From assembly GCA_038043025.1 (NCBI GenBank), contig JBBTCW010000009.1, forward strand, positions 1 to 54,590: a stretch of DNA of 54,590 bases, written 5' to 3'. The notes beneath the pieces were generated by a model, which saw only the letters and a list, made by a program, of their open reading frames with translations, was not told the DNA's origin and did not search any database. This document shows positions 17,429 to 24,943 of the stretch, piece by piece. The stretch is from O2-02-FULL-42-9 sp038043025. Its GTDB lineage: Bacteria > Pseudomonadota > Gammaproteobacteria > UBA12402. Every line of letters starts with the position of its first letter. Position 1 is the first letter of the stretch. Both the position numbers and the translations under genes were made by a program.

Positions 17429-19009
17429 ATGATTACATTAAAAAATCTAACCTTGCAGCGCGGTGTGAAATTGCTATTAGACAAAGTTTCTGTATCAATT
17501 TTTGCATCTGAAAAAGTCGGGTTGATTGGTATTAATGGTTGCGGTAAATCGAGTTTATTTGCTTTAATCTTAGGACAATTGCAGCCAGATGGCGGTGAGA
17601 TTAGTATTCAGTCCAACATTCGCATTGCCCATTTATCACAGCAGATTCCTCATTCAGATTTGTCCGCAATTCAATATGTGATGCGTGGCGATCAGGCGTT
17701 AGCGTCTTTATTAGACCAGTTGCAGAGAGCTGAAGTGAAAGAGGATCATGTCAAAGCGGCTACGTTGCATGGCAAACTTTATGAAATGGATGGATATTCA
17801 GCCGAAGCTAAGGCGGCGAAAATTCTGCATGGTTTGGGTTTTTCGCAGCCTGAATATGCTAAAACGGTGAATGAATTTTCGGGCGGATGGCGTATGCGGC
17901 TTAATTTAGGCAGCGTATTGATGTGTCGTTCAGATCTTTTATTGTTAGATGAGCCCACCAATCACTTAGATTTGGATACGATTGTATGGCTGGAAAGTCA
18001 GCTGCAGCGATATGATGGGACATTATTATTAATTTCACATGACCGTGAGTTTTTAGACAATGTCATTCACAAAGTATTGCATGTTCAAAATCAGCAACTT
18101 GATTTATATACGGGTAATTATTCTGATTTTGAAGAATTGCGGGCGCAAAAATTAGCGCTTGAAGCCGCTGCATACGAAAAACAACAAGCGAAAATCGAAC
18201 ATCTCACAAAATTTGTTAATCGTTTTCGAGCGAAGGCATCAAAGGCTAAACAGGCGCAAAGTCGATTAAAAGCGCTCGAGAAAATGGAGCGTGTGAGTAT
18301 TACACGGATGAATGCGCCTTTCTCGTTTAAATTTTATGAGGCAGCACCCTGTTCTCCGCCATTGTTACGTTTTAACGACATTGGGTTTTCTTATGGTGAC
18401 CATCGCGTGTTAGATCATGTTGATTTTTCATTGGATCCGGGTGATCGTATCGGGTTATTGGGACCCAATGGCGCAGGAAAATCAACCTTGATGAAATTGC
18501 TCAGTGGAAAATTGAAGATAGATGTTGGCGATAGTTCTGTGACACCGGCCATTAAAATCGGTTATTTCGCGCAACATCAACTTGATCAGCTCAATTTAGA
18601 AGAGTCTGCTTTCGAGCATATTAAGCCGCTTGATAAAAAAGCGACAGAACAATCGATTCGCACTTTTTTGGGTGGATTTGGATTCAGAGATGAAATGGTA
18701 TTTGGCTCTATTACAAATTTTTCAGGAGGAGAAAAGGCGCGATTGGTATTGGCCATGTTAGTTTGGCAAAAACCTAACTTATTGTTATTAGATGAGCCCA
18801 CCAATCACCTCGATTTAGATATGCGAGAAACCTTAGATTATGCGCTGCAATCTTATACGGGGACATTGGTGTTGGTATCGCATGATCGACATTTATTGAA
18901 ATCAACCGTCGACGATTTTTATTTGGTGTACGATCATCAGGTGAAAAAGTTCGAAGGGGATTTAAATGACTATCAGCGCTGGCTTTTGGAGCGAAACAAA
19001 CAGCTATAA
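17429..19009 (+). CDS. yheS: ABC-F ATPase YheS-like
   Basis: This soluble twin-ATPase ABC-F protein acts on ribosomes and has no membrane domain. ATPase 1 has Walker A GINGCGKSS, signature FSGGWRMRL and LLLDEPTNHLDL. The interdomain linker (RFRAKASKAKQAQSRLKAL) is the P-site-interacting motif of ABC-F factors. ATPase 2 has GPNGAGKST, FSGGEKARL and a second DEPTNHLDL. Sequence blocks match YheS rather than Uup or EttA. It has 526 residues, lacking the charged C-terminal extension of the ~637-residue E. coli protein. YheS relieves certain nascent-chain-stalled ribosomes in E. coli. Confidence 0.9.
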   Translation: MITLKNLTLQRGVKLLLDKVSVSIFASEKVGLIGINGCGKSSLFALILGQLQPDGGEISIQSNIRIAHLSQQIPHSDLSAIQYVMRGDQALASLLDQLQRAEVKEDHVKAATLHGKLYEMDGYSAEAKAAKILHGLGFSQPEYAKTVNEFSGGWRMRLNLGSVLMCRSDLLLLDEPTNHLDLDTIVWLESQLQRYDGTLLLISHDREFLDNVIHKVLHVQNQQLDLYTGNYSDFEELRAQKLALEAAAYEKQQAKIEHLTKFVNRFRAKASKAKQAQSRLKALEKMERVSITRMNAPFSFKFYEAAPCSPPLLRFNDIGFSYGDHRVLDHVDFSLDPGDRIGLLGPNGAGKSTLMKLLSGKLKIDVGDSSVTPAIKIGYFAQHQLDQLNLEESAFEHIKPLDKKATEQSIRTFLGGFGFRDEMVFGSITNFSGGEKARLVLAMLVWQKPNLLLLDEPTNHLDLDMRETLDYALQSYTGTLVLVSHDRHLLKSTVDDFYLVYDHQVKKFEGDLNDYQRWLLERNKQL

Positions 19010-19035
19010 ATAAATTTCAGCTCATATCTTACAAT

Positions 19036-19140
19036 CCTCAGCTCAGAGGTAAGCAGGTATTCATTGTTAGAATGGTATTTACCAGAAGTAATGATGAATT
19101 ATTTAGAATCAGATGAACGTGTTGCGTCCTCTGAGGTGAG
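19036..19140. repeat. 105-bp MITE-like element, copy 1
   Basis: Bounded by CCTCAGCTCAGAGG (19036-19049) and CCTCTGAGGTGAG (19128-19140). The reverse complement of 33529-33633 is the same length and close to it throughout, sharing blocks such as ATTCATTGTTAGAATGG and CGTGTTGCGTCCTCTGAGG. The flanking ATATCTTACAAT is also shared. There is no ORF. It separates yheS from the small lipoprotein gene. Confidence 0.75.
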
Positions 19141-19204
19141 ACCTATCTGTACCCCTGAGCGAGACCGACCTGTTCGCATTTTCGGGGATGCCAATTGTGT
19201 GCGA

Positions 19205-19294
19205 TTAAAACAGCGAAATACACCCGGATAAACACAGCGTTGTCGTGACGATTGCGCCGATGCAAAACAGATTAAAGATAATGCGTTTGTTCAT
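19205..19294 (-). CDS. 29-residue predicted lipoprotein
   Basis: This very small ORF starts MNKRIIFNLF and contains a hydrophobic stretch and the lipobox LSGC, with only four residues after the Cys (ISLF). Processing would leave a five-residue lipidated peptide, as for entericidin-like or lysis-type micro-lipoproteins. A modest AGGA lies before the ATG. It is a relative of the 31-residue ORF at 19999-20094 (same basic start, hydrophobic core and lipobox), which supports both being real. It lies beyond the terminator that ends the outer-membrane protein gene, so it needs read-through or its own promoter. Confidence 0.55.
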   Translation of the reverse strand: MNKRIIFNLFCIGAIVTTTLCLSGCISLF

Positions 19295-19314
19295 GTCACA
19301 TTCCTATTTGTTAA

Positions 19315-19349
19315 CAAAAATCCCCGTGATAAGACACGGGGATTTTTTT
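19315..19349. terminator. Bidirectional rho-independent terminator
   Basis: Stem ATCCCCGTG/CACGGGGAT with loop ATAAGA is flanked by an A run on the left and a T run on the right. It terminates the minus-strand barrel gene, and could work from the other side too. Confidence 0.85.
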
Positions 19350-19366
19350 GTTTTCTTAATTCTTGT

Positions 19367-19966
19367 TTATCCGAACATGTAGGACAAACCAGCGCTGTAC
19401 ATGTACATGGCTGGCGTACCGGCATGGTTACGTGTACCACTGACTTGGAAATTCATGGATACGTTGTTCCACGGCAGTACGGCAACACCCGCAGCACTGT
19501 AGATTGCAAACCCATCCATGTCACTACCCACGCGTCCGCCATCTCTGGCTGTATGTGTGACCCAGGCTGGACCCAGTTTGACAAATGGAGCAAGCTTCCA
19601 TTGTGGTAACGGATAAATCGCTTTGGCAGCAACTTGATACGATTTGTTGTCTATACCTCTGGCTGTGTTGTTACCAAATTCCTCATCATGATAGCGTGAA
19701 TAGCTGAATTCAGCTGCGCCATATGCGCAAAATTTATAACCGGCGCCAATATTCCATGCAACACCTTCATTGTTATCGTTGCGCGCGACGCGAATATCTT
19801 CTTTGACTTTGCCAGCACCAACGTTGCCATCTACATAGGCATTCTTTAGTAAAGTATTTAATTTACTGAATCTGGTATTTGTTGCAGATGGAGCTGATTT
19901 AGCAAAAGTCGGCAGGCTGAGCAGCACTGCGATCCCTGCTAAGATTAAAACGGTGATTCTTTTCAT
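19367..19966 (-). CDS. Small outer-membrane beta-barrel protein (OmpA/OmpX-like porin family)
   Basis: This 199-residue secreted protein has a signal peptide ending SLPTFAKSA. Eight or so alternating beta-strands follow (AWNIGAGYKF, AAEFSYSRYHDEE, YQVAAKAIYPLP, APFVKLGPAW) and a terminal GLSYMFG with aromatic Phe near the end, as for BAM-inserted barrels. The family (OMP_b-brl) includes small porin-like adhesion or stress barrels. The ATG at 19966 is preferred to the longer frame because GGAGG lies 9 bases upstream. It is cotranscribed behind the 31-residue lipoprotein (33 bases away) and ended by a strong terminator. Confidence 0.85.
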   Translation of the reverse strand: MKRITVLILAGIAVLLSLPTFAKSAPSATNTRFSKLNTLLKNAYVDGNVGAGKVKEDIRVARNDNNEGVAWNIGAGYKFCAYGAAEFSYSRYHDEEFGNNTARGIDNKSYQVAAKAIYPLPQWKLAPFVKLGPAWVTHTARDGGRVGSDMDGFAIYSAAGVAVLPWNNVSMNFQVSGTRNHAGTPAMYMYSAGLSYMFG

Positions 19967-19998
19967 GTTAATAAACCTCCATGGTTGGTTTGATTGGG

Positions 19999-20094
19999 TT
20001 ACCATATTCCAAAAGCGGCGCAGCCCGTTAAAAGTATGGTTGTGCCTAATAGGGCGCTGAGTAAAATTATATTGATGACGATACGTTTTTTCAT
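19999..20094 (-). CDS. 31-residue predicted lipoprotein, first gene of the barrel operon
   Basis: MKKRIVINII begins a hydrophobic stretch ending in the lipobox LTGC at residues 22-25, with six residues after it (AAFGIW). A strong ribosome-binding site AAAGGAGG sits 5 bases before the ATG. This is unusually good evidence for so short a gene. It precedes the barrel gene by 33 bases and is a likely paralogue of the 29-residue lipoprotein beyond the terminator. After lipidation only a seven-residue peptide would remain. Function is unknown. Confidence 0.65.
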   Translation of the reverse strand: MKKRIVINIILLSALLGTTILLTGCAAFGIW

Positions 20095-20132
20095 TAGTTC
20101 CTCCTTTAAATTTCGCATGAAATAACTTGTAT

Positions 20133-20163
20133 ATGATAACATGGGGAATATATCATGTGTCAA
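20133..20163 (-). promoter_or_regulatory. Candidate promoter for the small-lipoprotein/barrel operon
   Basis: On the minus strand a consensus TTGACA (20163-20158) and TATCAT (20138-20133) are separated by 19 bp, longer than ideal. An inverted TGATA/TATCA repeat lies between them. This could be a regulated promoter. Confidence 0.4.
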
Positions 20164-20269
20164 GCTCGGTCGCTAGAGTGCTCAAACTATAATCAGAGAG
20201 GTTGTTTTTCTGTTAGCCCGGGTTAGTAGGTCGGAAAAATTAATCCATGATGAACGGGTAAGAATAAAT

Positions 20270-21526
20270 ATGGAAAAGGTGATCATTCAACAAGATAAAA
20301 AAATGCTTATGGTGTTGATGATCACCATCGCGCTGGATTTTATGGGCTTTTTATTGGTTTTTCCTTTATTTCCCGATCTGTTTATTGCAAAAACAAGCGT
20401 GTTAGTGCCGGTTAGTGCGTCTCTCACGATGCGATATTTCTATTACGCACTGGCATTAGCGACTTGGCCGGTGGGCTGTTTTTTTGGAACGGCTTATTTT
20501 GGCGCGCTTTCCGATCGCGTGGGTCGAAAACGCATTATACTATTATGTCTTGCGTTGGTGTCATTTTCGTATGCGCTGCAAGCCATGGCGATTCATTTCG
20601 CAACACTCACGTTGTTTTTCTTGAGTAGAGCATTGCAGGGTTTTTTTGGTGGAAACTATGATATTGTTCAAGCGGCGGTTGCCGATATGAGTACGCCCAA
20701 CGATAAAGCGCGCAATATGAGTTTGATTGCGTTGGCAGCTTCTTTAGGTGTTGTATTGGGTCCATTGATTTCAGCATTTACGGGGTCGTCACATTTTATT
20801 TCTTGGTTTACCATCACCACACCTTTTTGGATAGCCGCTTTTTTAGCTTTTTTTAATTTGATGTGGATTGGCGCAGTGTTTAAAGAAACATATCAGGCAA
20901 AAAGCAAAGAGCCGCTAAAGTTATCTAAGATATTTACAGAATTTTTATTTATTTTTACCGATTTAAGAGTCAAGCGATTGGCGACGATTTATTTTTTGTT
21001 AACGGTGGGCTGGGGGTTCTATGTTCAGGCTATCCCTCTTTTGTTACAGAAATTGTTTGGCTTCGGCCCACATATGATTGGAATTTTCTTTTTGGTGCTG
21101 GGTGTTGGATTGTTTTTGGCGCTGCAATATATTCAACCCTGGTTAATTAAGCAATATCGACTCAAATCGATATATATTTATTCGATGTATGCGGTGACAT
21201 TGTTATTGTTGTTGGCGGGGCTTTTGCCGCTATTAGATGTTGAATGGGTGACGGTATTTTTTGTTGCCATCTTTCATGTGAGCGCTTATGGGTGTTTGTT
21301 GGCGATTATCTCAAATGCCGTGACGATAGATGAGCAGGGTCGCGTCATGGGCGGAACCGGGGCGGTGGGCTCGTTAGCCTTCGCATTAAATGCGTTTTTA
21401 ATTGCTTATTTGTCTGCACTTAATGTGGTGTTGCCGGTTATTATTGCGAGTTTTATGTATTTATTGAGTGGGATTATACTTTCTCGTACTGCTTCCACGC
21501 ATAATTTGCAACGATATTCAAACTAA
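20270..21526 (+). CDS. MFS transporter (TetA-like drug:H+ antiporter family)
   Basis: This 418-residue major facilitator protein has about 12 membrane segments. The signature between helices 2 and 3, GALSDRVGRKRIIL, is the classic MFS loop. The helix-4 FLSRALQGFFGGN and helix-5 LGVVLGPLISA segments are typical of DHA1/TCR members. The substrate cannot be deduced, as similar proteins export drugs, siderophores or metabolites. An N-terminal cytoplasmic tail of about 15 residues is present. The last 53 bases overlap the convergent FAD oxidoreductase gene. Confidence 0.85.
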   Translation: MEKVIIQQDKKMLMVLMITIALDFMGFLLVFPLFPDLFIAKTSVLVPVSASLTMRYFYYALALATWPVGCFFGTAYFGALSDRVGRKRIILLCLALVSFSYALQAMAIHFATLTLFFLSRALQGFFGGNYDIVQAAVADMSTPNDKARNMSLIALAASLGVVLGPLISAFTGSSHFISWFTITTPFWIAAFLAFFNLMWIGAVFKETYQAKSKEPLKLSKIFTEFLFIFTDLRVKRLATIYFLLTVGWGFYVQAIPLLLQKLFGFGPHMIGIFFLVLGVGLFLALQYIQPWLIKQYRLKSIYIYSMYAVTLLLLLAGLLPLLDVEWVTVFFVAIFHVSAYGCLLAIISNAVTIDEQGRVMGGTGAVGSLAFALNAFLIAYLSALNVVLPVIIASFMYLLSGIILSRTASTHNLQRYSN

Positions 21527-22496
21527 GAATTTTTGCGACAAGATTAATTTTCCAGTTTGGCATAAACGGCATTTTACGTTGCGCCCATAATAACATGTTA
21601 TAATATTTTTTATGTTTTACCGCATAAACCGAATATGTTTTCATCGCTTGTTCCTTTGTGATTTTTTTGTCGAGTACTTGTTGAATTAAATCACCGAGAT
21701 ACATACCAAATTCGATGCAGCGGCGAATGCCTTCGCCCGTAAACGGCAATGTTTGTCCGGCGGCGCAGCCCACTACAAACAAATTATCTAGGACGGGCTC
21801 ATCTTTCAGATGATAACCAAAACCGCCACCATGGATTTCGCCAACTTTTAATCCATATCGATCTTCTACAAAATGTTTGAGTCTGGGAATAAGATCTTTT
21901 GTTTTTCCATAGAAGCCAATACCAAATCGTGCGACATGGCCTGCGGGGAACAACCAACCGGCACCATTTTCAACAATCGTCGGGTCGGCAAATAATCGCA
22001 ATTTGTTATCTTCATAGGGAATTTCGGTTTCGATACCAAAACTAATCATTTGATCATTGACATAATCTTTTTTAATAGAGGATGCTAATGCCGCACGCCA
22101 GCCCGTTGCATCAATAATAAGAGGCGCCTCAAATTCGCCTTGATCAGTGATAACGGTGTTTCCGCGCACCGCCGTTGCCGTTGCTTTTTTAAAGTCGACT
22201 GATGTGCGCTTGAAAAGAAATTCGCAAAATTGTTTATAGTCGATTGTACAGAAATGATCTCGTGTCGGGATATCAATGATCTTGTTTTGCGTGTGTAATG
22301 CAATCGTGTCGAATTCTTGTAGGATTAATTCTTCTGCGCCAATTTTTTGCATCGTTTTAACTAGCGTGCCGCAAGCGGAAATATTATGCTCGCCGATGTT
22401 ATATTTATTGATCAAGAGAACGTTGCCTTTTAAACGAGTCGCCAGCGATAAACCGGCGAATCCGGCACCCGCAATAATTGCATCGTATTTTATCAT
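21474..22496 (-). CDS. FAD-dependent oxidoreductase, geranylgeranyl reductase-like
   Basis: This 340-residue flavoprotein opens with a Rossmann dinucleotide motif DAIIAGAGFAGLSLATRL. IIDATGWRA follows in the middle, and the FAD-pyrophosphate segment FVVGCAAGQTLPFTGEGIRRCIEFG lies near residue 250, as in digeranylgeranylglycerophospholipid and geranylgeranyl reductases and related halogenase-like enzymes. In bacteria such proteins often reduce isoprenoid chains or modify lipids; the substrate here is not known. A ribosome-binding AAGGTG precedes the ATG. It converges on and overlaps the MFS gene. Confidence 0.75.
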   Translation of the reverse strand: MIKYDAIIAGAGFAGLSLATRLKGNVLLINKYNIGEHNISACGTLVKTMQKIGAEELILQEFDTIALHTQNKIIDIPTRDHFCTIDYKQFCEFLFKRTSVDFKKATATAVRGNTVITDQGEFEAPLIIDATGWRAALASSIKKDYVNDQMISFGIETEIPYEDNKLRLFADPTIVENGAGWLFPAGHVARFGIGFYGKTKDLIPRLKHFVEDRYGLKVGEIHGGGFGYHLKDEPVLDNLFVVGCAAGQTLPFTGEGIRRCIEFGMYLGDLIQQVLDKKITKEQAMKTYSVYAVKHKKYYNMLLWAQRKMPFMPNWKINLVAKILSLNIVANYAWKQYEKV

Positions 22497-22634
22497 GGAT
22501 AGAGCACCTTGGTTAAAATAAGCATTCTATAAGATAATGATTTCAAGGGCAACTGAATACAATAAAAACATTGACATTAATCTGAAAGTGAAGCTTAATC
22601 AGGGAATGCTATAAAACAAAGTTAAGGAGAAATC

Positions 22635-24731
22635 ATGTCACATCATCATCATGAAACACATCAACCAGCTGGTCATGCGGATGCGCATCATCAAGAAGAA
22701 CATGCTTGTCATCATTCGGAGCATGGCGAAAAACAGGGAGCTGTAAATTATAATTGTGGTGGTGGAGCGGTGGGTCATGAGGGGCATCATCGGATGATGA
22801 TCAAAGAGTTTAAAAAACGGTTTTGGATTTCATTCGTTCTTACAATTCCGATTTTATTTTTGTCACCGATGATTCAGGAGTTTTTGCATTATACATTCAC
22901 GTTTACCGGCGTAGGTTATGTGATGTTCGTGTTGTCAACGGTCGTGTTTTTTTATGGGGGCTGGCCCTTTTTAAAAGGGACATATGATGAAGTGTCTGCG
23001 GGTGCGCCGGGGATGATGACCTTGATCGGTGTGGCGATTACCGCTGCTTATGTTTATAGTGTCGCTGTTATTTTTGGATTGCATGGCAAGACGTTTTTGT
23101 GGGAGCTCGTGACGTTAATTGACATCATGTTGCTTGGCCATTGGATTGAAATGAATTCTATTTTAGGTGCATCGCGTTCATTAGAATTATTGGTGCAGAT
23201 GATGCCATCTGTTGCGCATGTCGTGAAAGACGGTTCGGTTGAAGATGTTCATTTGGAAAAACTACAAGTGGGTGATATCGTCTTGGTGCGCCCGGGTGAA
23301 AAATTACCGGCGGATGGTACAGTTATTGAAGGCGTAAGTTATATCAATGAATCCATGTTGACCGGCGAATCAAAACCGGTTAAACGCGAGGTGGGTAACG
23401 AAGTCATTGGCGCATCGCTTAATGGTAATGGATCATTAAAAGTTAAAGTCAAACATACGGGCAAAGATTCTTATTTATCGAAAGTTATTCATTTGGTACA
23501 AGAAGCACAGAAAGCAAAATCAAAAACACAGCATTTGGCCGATCGCGCAGCGAAATGGTTGACGTTTGTTGCGATTACCGTTGGGTTGATTACATTAATT
23601 GTTTGGGTGTTGGCGGGCGAGCCGATGGATTTTATTTTAGAACGAGTGGTGACGGTCATGGTTATCTCCTGTCCGCATGCATTGGGTCTTGCCATTCCAC
23701 TGGTTGTTGCTATTTCAACCGCGTTATCGGCGCAGCACGGGTTATTAATTCGTAATCGTACTGCGTTTGAAAATTCTCGAAAAATTACGACATTAGTATT
23801 TGATAAAACCGGCACATTAACCAAAGGAGAATTTGGTGTCGTGCGTTATGAATCATTGAATGGTGATTATTCGAAGGATGATGTGTTGCGTTATGCGGCG
23901 AGTTTGGAGCAACATTCCGAGCATCCGATTGCCGCTGGCGTAGTGAAATTTGCAAAAAACAAATCATTGCAACTGTGGTCGGCGCAAGGCGCGAAGGCGA
24001 TGACCGGTCGAGGGATCGAAGGCACTGTTGAAGGTAAACAAGTGAAGGTGGTGAGCCTGGGTTATTTAAAAGAACATAAAATAGAAGTTGATTTGAAAAT
24101 TTTTGAAAGCAAAGCTGAAACCATTATTTTTGTGCTGATGAATGATGTGATAGCGGGTGTTATTGCTCTGGCCGATGAAATTCGCCCTGAAAGTTTTGAA
24201 GCGATTAAATCGTTTAAAGTGCAGGGCATTAAAACCATGATGATTACCGGTGATAACGAAGAAGTTGCCAAGTCGGTGAGTGATGCATTAGGGTTAGATG
24301 GTTATTATGCGAATATCTTGCCGCATGACAAATTAGCCATTGTAAAAGAGCTTCAAAAAAAGGGTGAATTTGTCGCGATGGCGGGCGATGGGGTGAATGA
24401 TTCGCCAGCGCTCGCACAAGCGGATGTGGGTATTGCCGTGGGTTCGGGTACCGACATAGCCGCCGAAACGGCGGATATTATTTTAGTGGAAAGTAATCCA
24501 CAAGATATTTTGTCATTGATTTTGTTTGGCAAGGCGACTTATCGCAAGATGATTCAAAATCTTATTTGGGCGACCGGTTACAATACGGTTGCGCTACCAT
24601 TAGCGGCCGGTGTTTTATACCCTTGGGGAATCGTATTAAGTCCTGCGATGGGCGCGGTATTAATGAGCTTAAGTACGGTCATCGTCGCATTCAATGCGCA
24701 GTTGTTGAAGCGAGCGAAGGGTATACGATAA
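22635..24731 (+). CDS. copB: Copper-translocating P-type ATPase, CopB (P1B-3) type
   Basis: This 698-residue metal pump lacks a classic HMA domain. It begins with a His-rich tail (about 18 His in the first 55 residues, with HHHH and HHRM). The intramembrane motif is CPH rather than CPC, which marks the CopB-like subgroup handling Cu2+/Ag+. The actuator TGES, the phosphorylation site DKTGTLT, the SEHP nucleotide motif and the hinge GDGVNDSPAL are all intact. It should export copper from the cytoplasm at the inner membrane. AAGGAG precedes the start. It is a single-gene unit with no regulator adjacent. Confidence 0.92.
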   Translation: MSHHHHETHQPAGHADAHHQEEHACHHSEHGEKQGAVNYNCGGGAVGHEGHHRMMIKEFKKRFWISFVLTIPILFLSPMIQEFLHYTFTFTGVGYVMFVLSTVVFFYGGWPFLKGTYDEVSAGAPGMMTLIGVAITAAYVYSVAVIFGLHGKTFLWELVTLIDIMLLGHWIEMNSILGASRSLELLVQMMPSVAHVVKDGSVEDVHLEKLQVGDIVLVRPGEKLPADGTVIEGVSYINESMLTGESKPVKREVGNEVIGASLNGNGSLKVKVKHTGKDSYLSKVIHLVQEAQKAKSKTQHLADRAAKWLTFVAITVGLITLIVWVLAGEPMDFILERVVTVMVISCPHALGLAIPLVVAISTALSAQHGLLIRNRTAFENSRKITTLVFDKTGTLTKGEFGVVRYESLNGDYSKDDVLRYAASLEQHSEHPIAAGVVKFAKNKSLQLWSAQGAKAMTGRGIEGTVEGKQVKVVSLGYLKEHKIEVDLKIFESKAETIIFVLMNDVIAGVIALADEIRPESFEAIKSFKVQGIKTMMITGDNEEVAKSVSDALGLDGYYANILPHDKLAIVKELQKKGEFVAMAGDGVNDSPALAQADVGIAVGSGTDIAAETADIILVESNPQDILSLILFGKATYRKMIQNLIWATGYNTVALPLAAGVLYPWGIVLSPAMGAVLMSLSTVIVAFNAQLLKRAKGIR

Positions 24732-24761
24732 TGTAAAGATTTCTCCGCGGGATCCACTTTG

Positions 24762-24938
24762 CCGTCATCCCTGCGGGAAAAAAAGAGTCGTCATCCCGGA
24801 ATTCCGCCGAAGGCGGAATGTCCGGGATCCAGGGAATACTTTAGCTCTGCACTTCGATTCTCTGGATTCCGGACATTGTTGCGCAACGGCGCAACAATTC
24901 CGGAATGACGAGAGTGCTGGCGGAGCAATTCCGGAATC
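24762..24938. repeat. REP cluster between copB and the double Ddl gene
   Basis: Palindromic units of the form GTCATCCCGGAATTCCGCC/GGCGGAATGTCCGGGATCC and TGGATTCCGGACATTG.../CAATTCCGGAATGACG occupy most of this 212-base convergent gap. They may act as transcription terminators for both genes. Confidence 0.7.
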
Positions 24939-24943
24939 CGTGT

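Noticed and set aside
19424..19609. Plus-strand ORF opposite the barrel gene
   Set aside because: It is antisense to a gene with a signal peptide, beta-strands and a strong ribosome-binding site.
22571..22615. Possible CueR/MerR-type promoter for copB
   Set aside because: TTGACA is present, but no -10 at 19-20 bp and no dyad of the CueR type could be seen.
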